Positions 14,670 through 28,082 of a DNA stretch of 64,000 nucleotides are shown here, piece by piece; position 1 is the stretch's first letter, and every line of letters starts with the position of its first letter. The notes beneath the pieces were generated by a model that was not told the origin of the DNA, made no database searches, and saw nothing but the letters and a program-made list of their open reading frames with translations. The DNA is taken from contig NW_027480422.1 of assembly GCF_051401765.1 (NCBI RefSeq), positions 20,106,001 to 20,170,000 on the forward strand, written 5' to 3'. Made by a program: the position numbers and the translations under genes. The stretch is from Calliopsis andreniformis (taxonomy: Eukaryota; Arthropoda; Insecta; Hymenoptera; Andrenidae).

Positions 14670-17600
14670 ATACAATATAAATACAACAGTTTTTCCATCG
14701 TATAAAACGAATAATTGCATCCAGTGTGCAAGTAATGGTCATTCCTACGATCCTGGCGACCTAGGCATCACTCTAGGGCGTTGTCCCACCAGAGCGAATA
14801 GTTAGGGCCTAAGAAATCAACGCCTGAAGCATAAAATACAATATAAATACAACAGTTTTGCCATTGTATAAAACGAATAATTGCAACCAGTCTGATAGTT
14901 ATGGTCATTTCTACGTTCCGGGCAATCTAGGCTTCTCTCTAGGGCGTTGCTCCACCAGATCGAATAGTTAGGGCCTAACAAGTCAACTCCAGAAGCATAA
15001 AATACAATAGAAATACAACAGTTTTACCATCGTCTAACAGGAATAATTGCAACCAGTGTGAAAGTTATGGTCATTTCTACGATACGGGCAACCTAGGCTG
15101 CACACTAGGGCGTCGATCCACCAGATCGAATAGTTAGGGCCTAAGAAGTCTACGCCAGAAGCATAAAATACAATACAAATACAACAGCTTTTCCATCGTA
15201 TAACAGGAATAATTGCAACCAGTGTGAAAGGTATGGTCATTTCTACTTTCCGGGCAATCTAGGCTTCACTCTAGGGCGTTTCTCCACCACATCGAATAGC
15301 TGCGGCCTTAGAAGTCAACGCCAGAAGCATAAAACACAATATAGATAAAACAGTTTTTCCATTGTATAAAATGAATAATTGCAAACAGTGTGGAGGTAAT
15401 GGTCATTTCTACTTTCCGAGCAACCTAGGCTTCACTCTAGGGCGTTTCTCAACCACATCGAATAGCTACGGCCTTAGAAGTCAACGTCTGAAGCATACAA
15501 TATAATATAAAAGTTATACAACAGTTTTTCCATCGTATAACAGGAATAATTGCAACCAGTGTGAAAGACATGGTTATTTCTACATTCCGGGCAAACTAGG
15601 CTTCACTATAGGGCGTTGCTCCACCACATCGAATAGCTACGGCCATAGGAGTCAACGCCAGAGGCATGAAATACAAAATAAATACAACAGTCTTCCATCG
15701 TATAACAAGAATAATTGCAACCAGTGTGAAAGTGATGGTCATTTCTAAATTCCGGGCAACCTAGGCTTCACTCTAGGGCCATGCTCCACCAGATCGAATA
15801 GTTAGGGCCTAAGAAGTCAACGCCAGAAGCATAAAATACAATATAAATACAACAGTTTTTCCCTTGTATAACAGGAATAATTGCAACCAGTGTGAAAGCT
15901 ATGGTCATTTCTACGTTCCGGGCAACCTAGGCTTCACTCTAGGGCGTTGCTCCACCAGATCGAATTGTTAGGGCCTAAGAAGTCAACGCCAGAAGCATAA
16001 AATACAATATAAATAAAACAGCTTTTCCCTTGTATAACAGAAATAATTGCAACCAGTGTGAAAGCTATGGCTAGTTCTACGTTCCGGGCAACCTAGGCTT
16101 CACTCTAGGGCGTTGCTCCACCACATCGAATAGTTAGGGCCTTAGAAGTCAATGCCAGAAGCATAAAATACAATATAAATACAACAGTTTTACCATCGTA
16201 TAAAACGAATAATTGCAACCAGTCTGATAGTTATGGTCATTTCTACGTTCCGGGCAACCTAGGCTTCACTCTAGGGCGTTTTTCCACCACATCGAATAGC
16301 TACGGCCTTAGAAGTCGACGCCAGAAGCATAAAATACAATATAAATACAACAGTTTTTCCCTTGTATAACAGAAATAATTGCAACCAGTGCGAAAGCTAT
16401 GGTCATTTCTACGTTCCGGGCAACCTAGGCTTCACTCTAGGGCGTTGCTCCACCACATCGAATAGTTAGGGCCTTAGAAGTCAATGCCAGAAGCATAAAA
16501 TACAATATAAATACAACAGTTTTTCCACTGTATAATATGAATAATTGCAAACAGTGTGGAAGTAATGGTCATTTCTACGTTCCGGGCAACCTAGTCTTCA
16601 CTCTAGGGCGTTGGTCCACCAGATCCAATAGTTAGGGCCTAAGAAGTCAACGCCAGGGGCACCAAATACAAAATAAATACAACAGTTTTTCCATCGTATA
16701 AAACGAATAATTGCATCCAGTGTGCAAGTAATGGTCATTTCTACGATCCGGACGACCTAGTCATCACTCTAGGGCGTTGTCCCACCAGAGCGAATAGTTA
16801 GGGCCTAAGAAGTCAACGCCTGAAGCATAAAATACAATATAAATACAACAGTTTTTCCATTGTATAAAACGAATAATTGCAACCAGTATGAAAGTTATGG
16901 TTATTTCTACGTTCAGGGCAATCTAGGCTTCACCCTAGGCGTTGCACCTCTAGATCGAATAGTTAGGGCCTAAGAAGTCAACGCCAGAAGCATAAAATAC
17001 GATATATGTACAACAGCCTTTCCATCGTATAAAACGAATAATTGCAACCAGTCTGATAGTTATGGTCATTTCTACGTTCCGGGCAATCTAGGCTTCTCTC
17101 TAGGGCGTTGCTCCACCAGATCGAATAGTTAGGGCCTAACAAGTCAACTCCAGAAGCATAAAATACAATAGAAATACAACAGTTTTACCATCGTATAACA
17201 GGAATACTTGCAACCAGTGTGAAAGACATGGTTATTTCTACATTCCGGGCAAACTAGGCTTCACTATAGGGCGTTGCTCCACCACATCGAATAGCTACGG
17301 CCATAGGAGTCAACGCCAGAGGCATGAAATACAAAATAAATACAACAGTCTTCCATCGTATAACAAGAATAATTGCAACCAGTGTGAAAGTGATGGTCAT
17401 TTCTAAATTCCGGGCAACCTAGGCTTCACTCTAGGGCCATGCTCCACCAGATCGAATAGTTAGGGCCTAAGAAGTCAACGCCAGAAGCATAAAATACAAT
17501 AGAAATACAACAGTTTTACCATCGTCTAACAGGAATAATTGCAACCATTGTGAAAGTTATGGTCATTTCTACGATACGGGCAACCTAGGCTGCACACTAG

Positions 17601-18279
17601 GGCGTCGATCCACCAGATCGAATAGTTAGGGCCCAAGAAGTCTACGCCAGAAGCATAAAATACAATACAAATACAACAGCTTTTCCATCGTATAACAGGA
17701 ATAATTGCAACCAGTGTGAAAGGTATGGTCATTTCTACTTTCCGGGAAATCTAGGCTTCACTCTAGGGCGTTTCTCCACCACATCGAATAGCTGCGGCCT
17801 TAGAAGTCAACGGCAGAAGCATAAAACACAATATTGATAAAACAGTTTTTCCATTGTATAAAATGAATAATTGCAAACAGTGTGGAGGTAATGGTCATTT
17901 CTACTTCCCGAGCAACCTAGGCTTCACTCTAGGGCGTTTCTCAACCACATCGAATAGCTACGGCCTTAGAAGTCAACGTCTGAAGCATACAATATAATAT
18001 AAAAGTTATACAACAGTTTTCCATCGTATAACAGGAATAATTGCAACCAGTGTGAAAGACATGGTTATTTCTACATTCCGGGCAAACTAGGCTTCACTAT
18101 AGGGCGTTGCTCCACCACATCGAATAGCTACGGCCATAGGAGTCAACGCCAGAGGCATAAAATACAAAATAAGTACAACAGTCTTCCATCGTATAACAAG
18201 AATAATTGCAACCAGTGTGAAAGTGATGGACATTTCTAAATTCCGGGCAACCTAGGCTTCACTCTAGGGCCATGATCCA

Positions 18280-19906
18280 CCAGATCGAATAGTTAGGGCC
18301 TAAGAAGTCAACGCCAGAAGCATAAAATACAATATAAATACAACAGTTTTTCCCTTGTATAACAGGAATAATTGCAACCAGTGTGAAAGCTATGGTCATT
18401 CCTACGTTCCGGGCAACCTAGGCTTCACTCTAGGGCGTTGCTCCACTACATCGAATAGTTAGGGCCTAAGAAGTCAACGCCAGAAGCATAAAATACAATA
18501 TAAATACAACAGTTTTTCCCTTGTATAACAGAAATAATTGCAACCAGTGTTAAAGCTATGGTCATTTCTACGTTCCGGGCAACCGAGGTTTCACTCTAGG
18601 GCGTTGCTCCACCACACCGAATAGTTAGGGCCTTAGAAGTCAATGTCAGAAGCATAAAATACAATATAAATACAACAGTTTTTCCACTGTATAATAAGAA
18701 TAATTGCAAACAGTGTGGAAGTAATGGTCATTTCTACGTTCCGGGCAATCTAGGCTTCACTCTAGGGCGTTGCTCCACCACATCGAATAGTTAGGGCCTT
18801 AGAAGTCAATGCCAGAAGCATAAAATACAATATAAATACAACAGTTTTTCCACTGTATAATATGAATAATTGCAAACAGTGTGGAAGTAATGGTCATTTC
18901 TACGTTCCGGGCAACCTAGTCTTCACTCTAGGGCGTTGGTCCACCAGATCCAATAGTTAGGGCCTAAGAAGTCAACGCCAGGGGCACCAAATACAAAATA
19001 AATACAACAGTTTTTCCATCGTATAAAACGAATAATTGCATCCAGTGTGCAAGTAATGGTCATTTCTACGATCCGGGCGACCTAGTCATCACTCTAGGGC
19101 GTTGTCCCACCAGAGCGAATAGTTAGGGCCTAAGAAGTCAACGCCTGAAGCATAAAATACAATATAAATACAACAGTTTTACCATCGTATAACAGGAATA
19201 CTTGCAACCAGTGTGAAAGATATGGTCATTTCTACGATACGGGCAACCTAGGCTGCACACTAGGGCGTCGATCCACCACATCGAATAGTTAGGGCCTAAG
19301 AAGTCAACGCCAGAAGCATAAAATACAATATAAATACAACAGTTTTTCCCTTGTATAACAGGAATAATTGCAACCAGTGTGAAAGCTATGGTCATTTCTA
19401 CGTTCCGGGCAACCTAGGCTTCACTCTAGGGCGTTGCTCCACTACATCGAATAGTTAGGGCCTAAGAAGTCAACGCCAGAAGCATAAAATACAATATAAA
19501 TACAACAGTTTTTCCCTTGTATAACAGAAATAATTGCAACCAGTGTTAAAGCTATGGTCATTTCTACGTTCCGGGCAACCGAGGTTTCACTCTAGGGCGT
19601 TGCTCCACCACATCGAATAGTTAGGGCCTTAGAAGTCAATGTCAGAAGCATAAAATACAATATAAATACAACAGTTTTTCCACTGTATAATAAGAATAAT
19701 TGCAAACAGTGTGGAAGTAATGGTCATTTCTACGTTCCGGGCAATCTAGGCTTCACTCTAGGGCGTTGCTCCACCACATCGAATAGTTAGGGCCTTAGAA
19801 GTCAATGCCAGAAGCATAAAATACAATATAAATACAACAGTTTTTCCACTGTGTAATATGAATAATTGCAAACTGTGTGGAAGTAATGGTCATTTCTACG
19901 TTCCGG
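18280..19906. repeat. Pair of ~630-bp satellite blocks spaced 996 bp (6 monomers)
   Basis: 18280-18910 is repeated at 19276-19906. Anchors are exactly 996 bp apart (18301/19297; 18661/19657), and both copies share the rare TATAATAAGAATAATTGC variant and AATGTCAGAAGC. The interval between them carries other subtypes, including the 16.6-kb type GGGGCACCAAATAC monomer. Confidence 0.8.
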
Positions 19907-21779
19907 GCAAGCTAGGCATCACTCTAGGGCGTTGCTCCACCAGATCGAATTGTTAGGGCCTAAGAAGTCAACGCCAGAAGCATAAAATACAATATAAATA
20001 CAACAGTTTTACCATCGTATAAAACGAATAATTGCAACCAGTCTGATAGTTATGGTCATTTCTACGTTCCGGGCAATCTAGGCTTCTCTCTAGGGCGTTG
20101 CTCCACCAGATCGAATAGTTAGGGCCTAACAAGTCAATTCCAGAAGCATAAAATACAATAGAAATACAACAGTTTTATCATCGTCTAACAGGAATAATTG
20201 CAACCAGTGTGAAAGATATGGTCATTTCTACGATACGGGCAACCTAGGCTGCACACTAGGGCGTCGATCCACCAGATCGAATAGTTATGGCCTAAGAAGT
20301 CTACGCCAGAAGCATAAAATACATTACAAATACAACAGCTTTTCCATCGTATAACAGGAATAATTCCAACCAGTGTGAAAGGTATGGTCATTTCTACTTT
20401 CCGGGCAATCTAGGCTTCACTCTAGGGCGTTTCTCCACCACATCGAATAGGTGCGGCCTTAGAAGTCAACGCCAGAAGCATAAAACACAATATAGATAAA
20501 ACAGTTTTTCCATTGTATAAAATGAATAATTGCAAACAGTGTGGAGGTAATGGTCATTTCTACTTTCCGAGCAACCTAGGCTTCACTCTAGGGCATTTCT
20601 CAACCACAACGAATAGCTACGGCCTTAGAAGTCAACGTCTGAAGCATACAATATAATATAAATGTTATACAACAGTTTTTCCATCGTATAACAGGAATAA
20701 TTGCAACCAGTGTGAAAGACATGGTTATTTCTACATTCCGGGCAACCTAGGCTTCACTCTATGGCGTTGCTCCACCACATCGAATAGCTACGGCCTTAGG
20801 AGTCAACGCCAGAGGAATAAAATACGAAATAAATACAACAGTTTTCCATCGTATAACAAGAATAATTGCAACCAGTGTGAAAGTGATGGTCATTTCTAAA
20901 TTCCGGGCAACCTAGGCTTCACTCTAGGGCCATGCTCCACCAGATCGAATAGTTAGGGCCTAAGAAGTCAACGCCAGGAGCATAAAATACAATATAAATA
21001 CAACAGTTTTTCCCTTGTATAACAGGAATAATTGCAACCAGTGTGAAAGCTATGGTCATTTCTACGTTCCGGGCAACCTAGGCTTCACTCTAGGGCGTTG
21101 CTCCACTACATCGAATAGTTAGGGCCTAAGAAGTCAACGCCAGAAGCATAAAATACAATATAAATACAACAGTTTTTCCCTTGTATAACAGGAATAATTG
21201 CAAACAGTGTGAAATATATGGTCATTTCTACGATACGGGCAACCTAGGCTTCACTCTAGGGCGTCGTTCCACCAGATCGAATAGTTAGGGCCTAAGAAGT
21301 CTACGCCAGAAGCATAAAATACAATACAAATACAACAGCTTTTCCATCGTATTACAGGAATAATTGCAACCAGTGTGAAAAGTATGGTCATTTCTACGTT
21401 CCGGGCAACCTAGGCTTCACTCTAGGGCGTTGCTCCACCACATCGAATAGCTGCGGCCTTAGGAGTCAATGTCAGAAGCATAAAATACAATATAAATACA
21501 ACAGTTTTTCCACTGTATAATATGAATAATTGCAAACAGTGTGGAAGTAATGGTCATTTCTACGTTCCGGGCAACCTAGGCTTCACTCTAGGGCGTTTCT
21601 CCACCACACCGAATAGCTACGCCCTTAGAAGTCAACGCCTGAAGCATAAAATATAATATAAGTACAACAGTTTTTCCATCGTATAACAGGAATAATTGCA
21701 ACCAGTGTGAAAGACATGGTCATTTCTACGTTCCGGGCAACCTAGGCTTCATCCTAGGGCGTTGCTCCACCACATCGAA

Positions 21780-24490
21780 TAGCTGCTGCCTTAGGAGTCA
21801 ACGCCAGAGGCATAAAATACAAAATAAATACAACAGTTTTTCCATCGTATAACAAAAATAATTGCAACCAGTGTGAATGTTATGGTCATTTCTTCGTTCC
21901 GGACAACCTTGGCTTCACCCTAGGGCGTTGCTCCAACAGATCCAATAGTTAGGACCTTAGAAGTCAACGCCAGGAGCATAAAATACAATATAAGTACAAC
22001 AGTTTTTCCATAGTATAACAGGAATAATTGCAACCAGTGTGAAAGACATGGTCATTTCTACGCTCCGGGCTACCTAAGCTTCACTCTAGGGCGTTGCTCC
22101 ACCACATCGAATAGTTAGGGCCTTAGGAGTCAACGCCAGAGGCATAAAATACAAAATAAATACAACAGTTTTTCCATCGTATAACAAGAATAATTGCAAC
22201 CAGTGTGAAAGTTATGGTCATTTCTACGTTCCGGGCAACCTAGGCTTCACCATAGGGCGTAGCTCCAGCAGATCCAATAGTTAGGACCTTAGAAGTCAAC
22301 GCCAGAAGCATAAAATACAATATAAATACAACAGTTTTTCAATCGTATAACAGGAATAATTTCAAACGTGTGAAAGATATGGTCATTTCTACGTTGCGGG
22401 CATCCTAGGCTTCACTCTAGGGCATTGCTCCACCACATCGAACAGCTACGGCTTTAGAAGTCAACGCCATAACTATAAAAAACAATATAAATGCAACAGT
22501 TTTTCCATCGTATATAATGTATATTTGTAAACAGTGTGAAAGTAACGGTCATTTCTACGTTCCGGGCAACCTAGGCTTCACCCTATTACGTTGCTCCACT
22601 AGATCGAATAGCCAGGGCCTTAGAAGTCAACGCCAGGAGCATAAAATAAAATAAAAATAGAGCAGTTATTCCATCGTATAACTGGAATAATTACAATCAG
22701 TGTGAAAGGAATGGGCATTTCTACGTTCCGTGCAACCTAGGCTTCACTCTAGGGCGTTGCTCCTCCAGATAGAATAGTTAGGGCCCAGGAAGTCAACGCC
22801 AGAAGCATAAAATACAACATAAATACAACAGTTTTTCCCTTGTATAACAGAAATAATTGCAACCAGTGTAAAAGGTATGGTCATTTCTACGTTCCGGGAA
22901 ACATAGGCTTCACTCTAGGTCGTTGCTCCACCACATCGAATAGCTACGGCCTTAGGGGTCAAGGCCAGAGTCATAAAATACAAAATAAATACAACAGTTT
23001 TTCCATCGTATCACAAGAATAATTGCAACCAGTGTGAAAGTGATGGTCATTTGTTCATTCCGGGCAACCTAAGCTTCACTCTAGGGCGTTGCTCCACCAC
23101 ATCGAATAGTTAGGGCCTTAGGAGTCAACGCCAGAGGCATAAAATACAAAATAAATACAACAGTTTTTCCATCGTATAACAAGAATAATTGCAACCAGTG
23201 TGAAAGTTATGGTCATTTCTACGTTCCGGGCAACCTAGGCTTCACCCTAGGGCGTTGCTCCAGCAGATCCAATAGTTAGGACCTTAGAAGTCAACGCCAG
23301 AAGCATAAAATACAATATAAATACAACAGTTTTTCAATCGTATAACAGGAATAATTTCAAACAGTGTGAAAGATATGGTCATTTCTACGTTGCGGGCATC
23401 CTAGGCTTCACTCTAGGGCATTGCTCCACCACGTCGAACAGCTACGGCTTTAGAAGTCAACGCCATAACTATAAAAAACAATATAAATGCAACAGTTTTT
23501 CCATTGTATAAAATGAATAATTGCAAACAGTGTGGAAGTAATTGTCATTTCTACTTTCCGGGCAACCTAGGCTTCACTCTATGGTGTTGCTCCACCACAT
23601 CGAACAGCTACGGCCTTAGAAGTCAACGCCTGAAGCATAAAATATAATATAAATACAACAGTTTTTCCATCGTATAACAGGAATAATTGCAACCAGTGTG
23701 AAAGGCATGGTCTTTTCTGCGTTCCGGCAACCTAGGCTTCACTCTAGGTCGTTGCTCCACCACAACGAATAGCAGCGGCCTTAGGAGTCAACGCCAGAGG
23801 CATGAAATACAAAATAAATACAGCAGTTTTTCCATCGTATAACAAGAATAATTGCAACCAGTGTGAAAGTGATGGTCATTTCTACATTCCGGGCAACCTA
23901 GGCTTCACTCTAGGGCGTTGCTCCACCAGATCGCATAGTTAGGGCCTAAGAAGTCAACGCAAGAAGCATAAAATACAATATAAGTACAACAGTTTTTCCC
24001 TTGTATAACAGGAGTAAATGCAACCAGTGTGAAAGCTATGGTCATTTCTACGTTCCGGGCAACCTAGGCTTCACTCTAGGGCGTTGCTCCTCCAGATAGA
24101 ATAGTTAGGTCCCAGGAAGTCAACGCCAGAAGCATAAAATACAACATAAATACAACAGTTTTTCCCTTGTATAACAGAAATAATTGCAACCAGTGTGAAA
24201 GGTATGGTCATTTCTACGTTCCGGGAAACATAGGCTTCACTCTAGGTCGTTGCTCCACCACATCGAATAGCTACGGCCTTAGGAGTCAAGGCCAGAGGCA
24301 TAAAATACAAAATAAATACAATAGTTTTTCCATCGTATAACAAGAATAATTGCAACCAGTGTGAAAGTGATGGTCATTTGTACATTCCGGGCAACCTAGG
24401 CTTCACTCTAGGGCGTTGCTCCACCAGATCGAATAGTTAGGGCCTAAGAAGTCAACGCCAGGAGCATAAAAAACAATATAAATACAACAG
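21780..24490. repeat. 2.7-kb satellite segmental duplication, copy A
   Basis: Collinear with 28083-30793 at a constant 6303-bp offset (38 monomers). The copies share private indels: CAAACGTGTG lacking AG at 22363 and 28666, and CGTTCCGGCAACC lacking a G near 23725 and 30028. They also share CTCCAACAGATCC and the ATTACG variant. Confidence 0.87.
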
Positions 24491-25755
24491 TTTTTCCCTT
24501 GTATAACAGGAATAATTGCAACCAGTGTGAAATATATGGTCATTTCTACGGTACGAGCAACCTAGGCTTCACTCTAGGGCGTCGTTCCACCAGATCGAAT
24601 AGTTAGGGCCTAAGAAGTCTACGCGAGAAGCATAAAATACAATATAAATACAACAGCTTTTCCATCGTATATAATGTATATTTGCAAACAGTGTGAAAGT
24701 AACGGTCATTTCTACGTTCCGGGCAACCTAGGCTTCACCCTATTACGTTGCTCCACTAGATCGAATAGCCAGGGCCTTAGAAGTCAACGCCAGGAGCATA
24801 AAATAAAATAAAAATAGAGCAGTTATTCCATCGTATAACTGGAATAATTACAATCAGTGTGAAAGGAATGGGCATTTCAACGTTCCGTGCAACCTAGACT
24901 TCACTCTAGCCCGTTGCTCCACCAGGTCGAATAGTTGGGGCCTTAGAAAACAACTCCAGGCGCATAAAATACAATAAATATACAACAGTTTTACCATCGT
25001 ATAACTGGCATAATTGCAACCAGTGTGAAAGATATGGTCATTTCTACGATACGGGCAACCTAGGCTTAACTCTAGGGTGTCGTTCCACCAGATCGAATAG
25101 TTAGGGCCTAAGAAGTCTACGCCAGAAGTATAAAATACAATACAAATAAAACAGCTTTTCCATCGTATTACAGGAATAATTGCAACCAGTGTGAATGGTA
25201 TGGTCATTTCTACGTTCCGGGCAACCTAGGCTTCACTCTAGGGCGTTGCTCCACCACATCGAATAGTTACGGCCTAAGAAGTCAACGCAAGAAGCATAAA
25301 ATACAATATAAGTACAACAGTTTTTCCCTTGTATAACAGGAGTAAATGCAACCAGTGTGAAAGCTATGGTCATTTATACGTTCCGGGCAACCTAGGCTTC
25401 AACCTAGGGCGTTGCTCCACCACATCGAATAGCTGCGGCCTTAGGAGTCAACGCCAGAGGCATAAAATACAGAATCAATACAGCAGTTTTTCCATCGTAT
25501 AACAAGAATAATTGCAACCAGTGTGAAAGTGATTGTCATTTCTACATTCCGGGCAACCTAGGCTTCACTCTAGGGCGTTGCTCCACCAGATCGAATAGTT
25601 AGGGCCTAAGAAGTCAACGCAAGAAGCATAAAATACAATATAAGTACAACAGTTTTTCCCTTGTATAACAGGAGTAAATGCAACCAGTGTGAAAGCTATG
25701 GTCATTTATACGTTCCGGGCAACCTAGGCCTCACCCTAGGGCGTTGCTCCACCAC
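24490..25755. repeat. 1.27-kb satellite block repeated at 32.62-33.88 kb
   Basis: Collinear with 32618-33883 at an offset of 8128 bp (49 monomers). Both carry TCTACGGTACGAGC, GTATATAATGTATATTTGC and AAATATACAACAG variants. The match breaks cleanly at both ends, where each copy joins different neighbours. Confidence 0.82.
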
Positions 25756-26630
25756 ATCGAATAGTTAGGGCCTTACAAGTCAATGCCAGAAGCATAAAAT
25801 TCAAAATAGATACAACAGCTTGTCCATCGTATATGACGTATATTTGGAAGCAGTGTGAAAGTAAAGGTCATTTCTACGTTCCGGGCAGCCTAGCCTTCAC
25901 TAAAACGCAGTGCTCCACCAGATCGAATAGCTAGGGCCTTAGAAGTCAACGCCCGAAACATAAAATACAATAAAAATACAACAGATTTCCATCGTATAAC
26001 GGGAATAATTTCAACAAATGTGAACGTGAAGGTCATTTCCACGTTCCGGGCAACCTAGGCTTCACTCTAGGGCGTTGGTCTGCCAGATCCAATAGTGAGG
26101 GCCTAAGAAGTCAACGCCAGAAGCATAAAATACAATATAAATACAACAGTTTTTCAATCGTATAACAGGAATAATTTCAAACAGTGTGAAAGATATGGTC
26201 ATTTCTACGTTGCGGGCATTCTAGGCTTCACTCTAGGGCATTGCTCCACCACATCGAATAGCTACGGCCTTAGAAGTCAAAGCCATAACTATAAAAAACA
26301 ATATAAATACAATAGTTTTTCCATTGTATAAAATGAATAATTGCAAACAGTGTGGAAGTGATGGTCATTTCAACTTTCCGGGCAACCTAGGCTCCACTCT
26401 AGGGCGTTGCTCCACCACATCGAATAGCTACTGCCTTAGAAGTCAACGCCTGAAGCATAAAATATAATATAAATACAACAGTTTTTCCATCGTATAACAG
26501 GAATCATTGCAACCAGTGTGAAAGGCATGGTCTTTTCTGCGTTCCGGGCAACCTAGTCTTCACCCTAGGTCGTTGCTCCACCACATCGAATAGCTGCGGC
26601 CTTAGGAGTCAACGCCATAGGCATAAAATA
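24980..26630. repeat. 1.65-kb satellite block repeated at 30.79-32.44 kb
   Basis: Collinear with 30785-32435 at an offset of 5805 bp (35 monomers), overlapping the previous block, so this stretch belongs to two different duplications. It includes markedly divergent monomers around 25.8-26.1 kb (TATATGACGTATATTTGGAAG; TCACTAAAACGCAGTGC) that recur at 31.6-31.9 kb. Confidence 0.82.
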
Positions 26631-28082
26631 CAAAAGAAATACAACAGTTTTTCCATCGTATAACAAGAATAATTGCAACCAGTGCGAAGTTATGGTCATT
26701 TCTACGTTCCGGGCAACCTAGGCTTCACCCTAGGGCGTTGCTCCAGCAGATCCAATAGTTAGGACCTTAGAAGTCAACGCCAGAAGCATAAAATACAATA
26801 TAAATACAACAGTTTTTCAATCGTATAACAGGAATAATTTCAAACGTGTGAAAGATATGGTCATTTCTACGTTGCGGGCATCCTAGGCTTCACTCTAGGG
26901 CATTGCTCCACCACATCGAACAGCTACGGCTTTAGAAGTCAACGCCATAACTATAAAAAACAATATAAATGCAACAGTTTTTCCATCGTATATAATGTAT
27001 ATTTGCAAACAGTGTGAAAGTAACGGTCATTTCTACGTTCCGGGCAACCTAGGTTTCACCCTATTACGTTGCTCCACTAGATCGAATAGCCAGGGCCTTA
27101 GAAGTCAACGCCAGGAGCATAAAATAAAATAAAAATAGAGCAGTTATTCCATCGTATAACTGGAATAATTACAATCAGTGTGAAAGGAATGGGCATTTCT
27201 ACGTTCCGTGCAACCTAGGCTTCACTCTAGGGCGTTGCTCCTCCAGATAGAATAGTTAGGGCCCAGGAAGTCAACGCCAGAAGCATAAAATACAACATAA
27301 ATACAACAGTTTTTCCCTTGTATAACAGAAATAATTGCAACCAGTGTAAAAGGTATGGTCATTTCTACGTTCCGGGAAACATAGGCTTCACTCTAGGTCG
27401 TTGCTCCACCACATCGAATAGCTACGGCCTTAGGAGTCAAGGCCAGAGTCATAAAATACAAAATAAATACAACAGTTTTTCCATCGTATAACAAGAATAA
27501 TTGCAACCAGTGTGAAAGTGATGGTCATTTGTTCATTCCGGGCAACCTAAGCTTCACTCTAGGGCGTTGCTCCACCACATCGAATAGTTAGGGCCTTAGG
27601 AGTCAACGCCAGAGGCATAAAATACAAAATAAATACAACAGTTTTTCCATCGTATAACAAGAATAATTGCAACCAGTGTGAAATATATGGTCATTTCTAC
27701 GATACGGGCAACCTAGGCTTCACTCTAGGGCGTCGTTCCACCAGATCGAATAGTTAGGGCCTAAGAAGTCTACGCCAGAAGCATAAAATGCAATACAAAT
27801 ACAACAGCTTTTCCATCGTATTACAGGAATAATTGCAACCAGTGTGAATGGTATGGTCATTTCTACGTTCCGGGCAACCTAGGTTTTACTCTAGGGCGTT
27901 GCTCCACCAGATCGAATAGTTAGGGCCTAAGAAGTCATCGCAAGAAGCATAAAATACAATATAAGTAGAACAGTTTTTCCATAGTATAACAGGAATAATT
28001 GCAACCAGTGTGAAAGACATGGTCATTTCTACGCTACGGGCAACCTAAGCTTCACTCTAGGGCGTTGCTCCACCTCATCGAA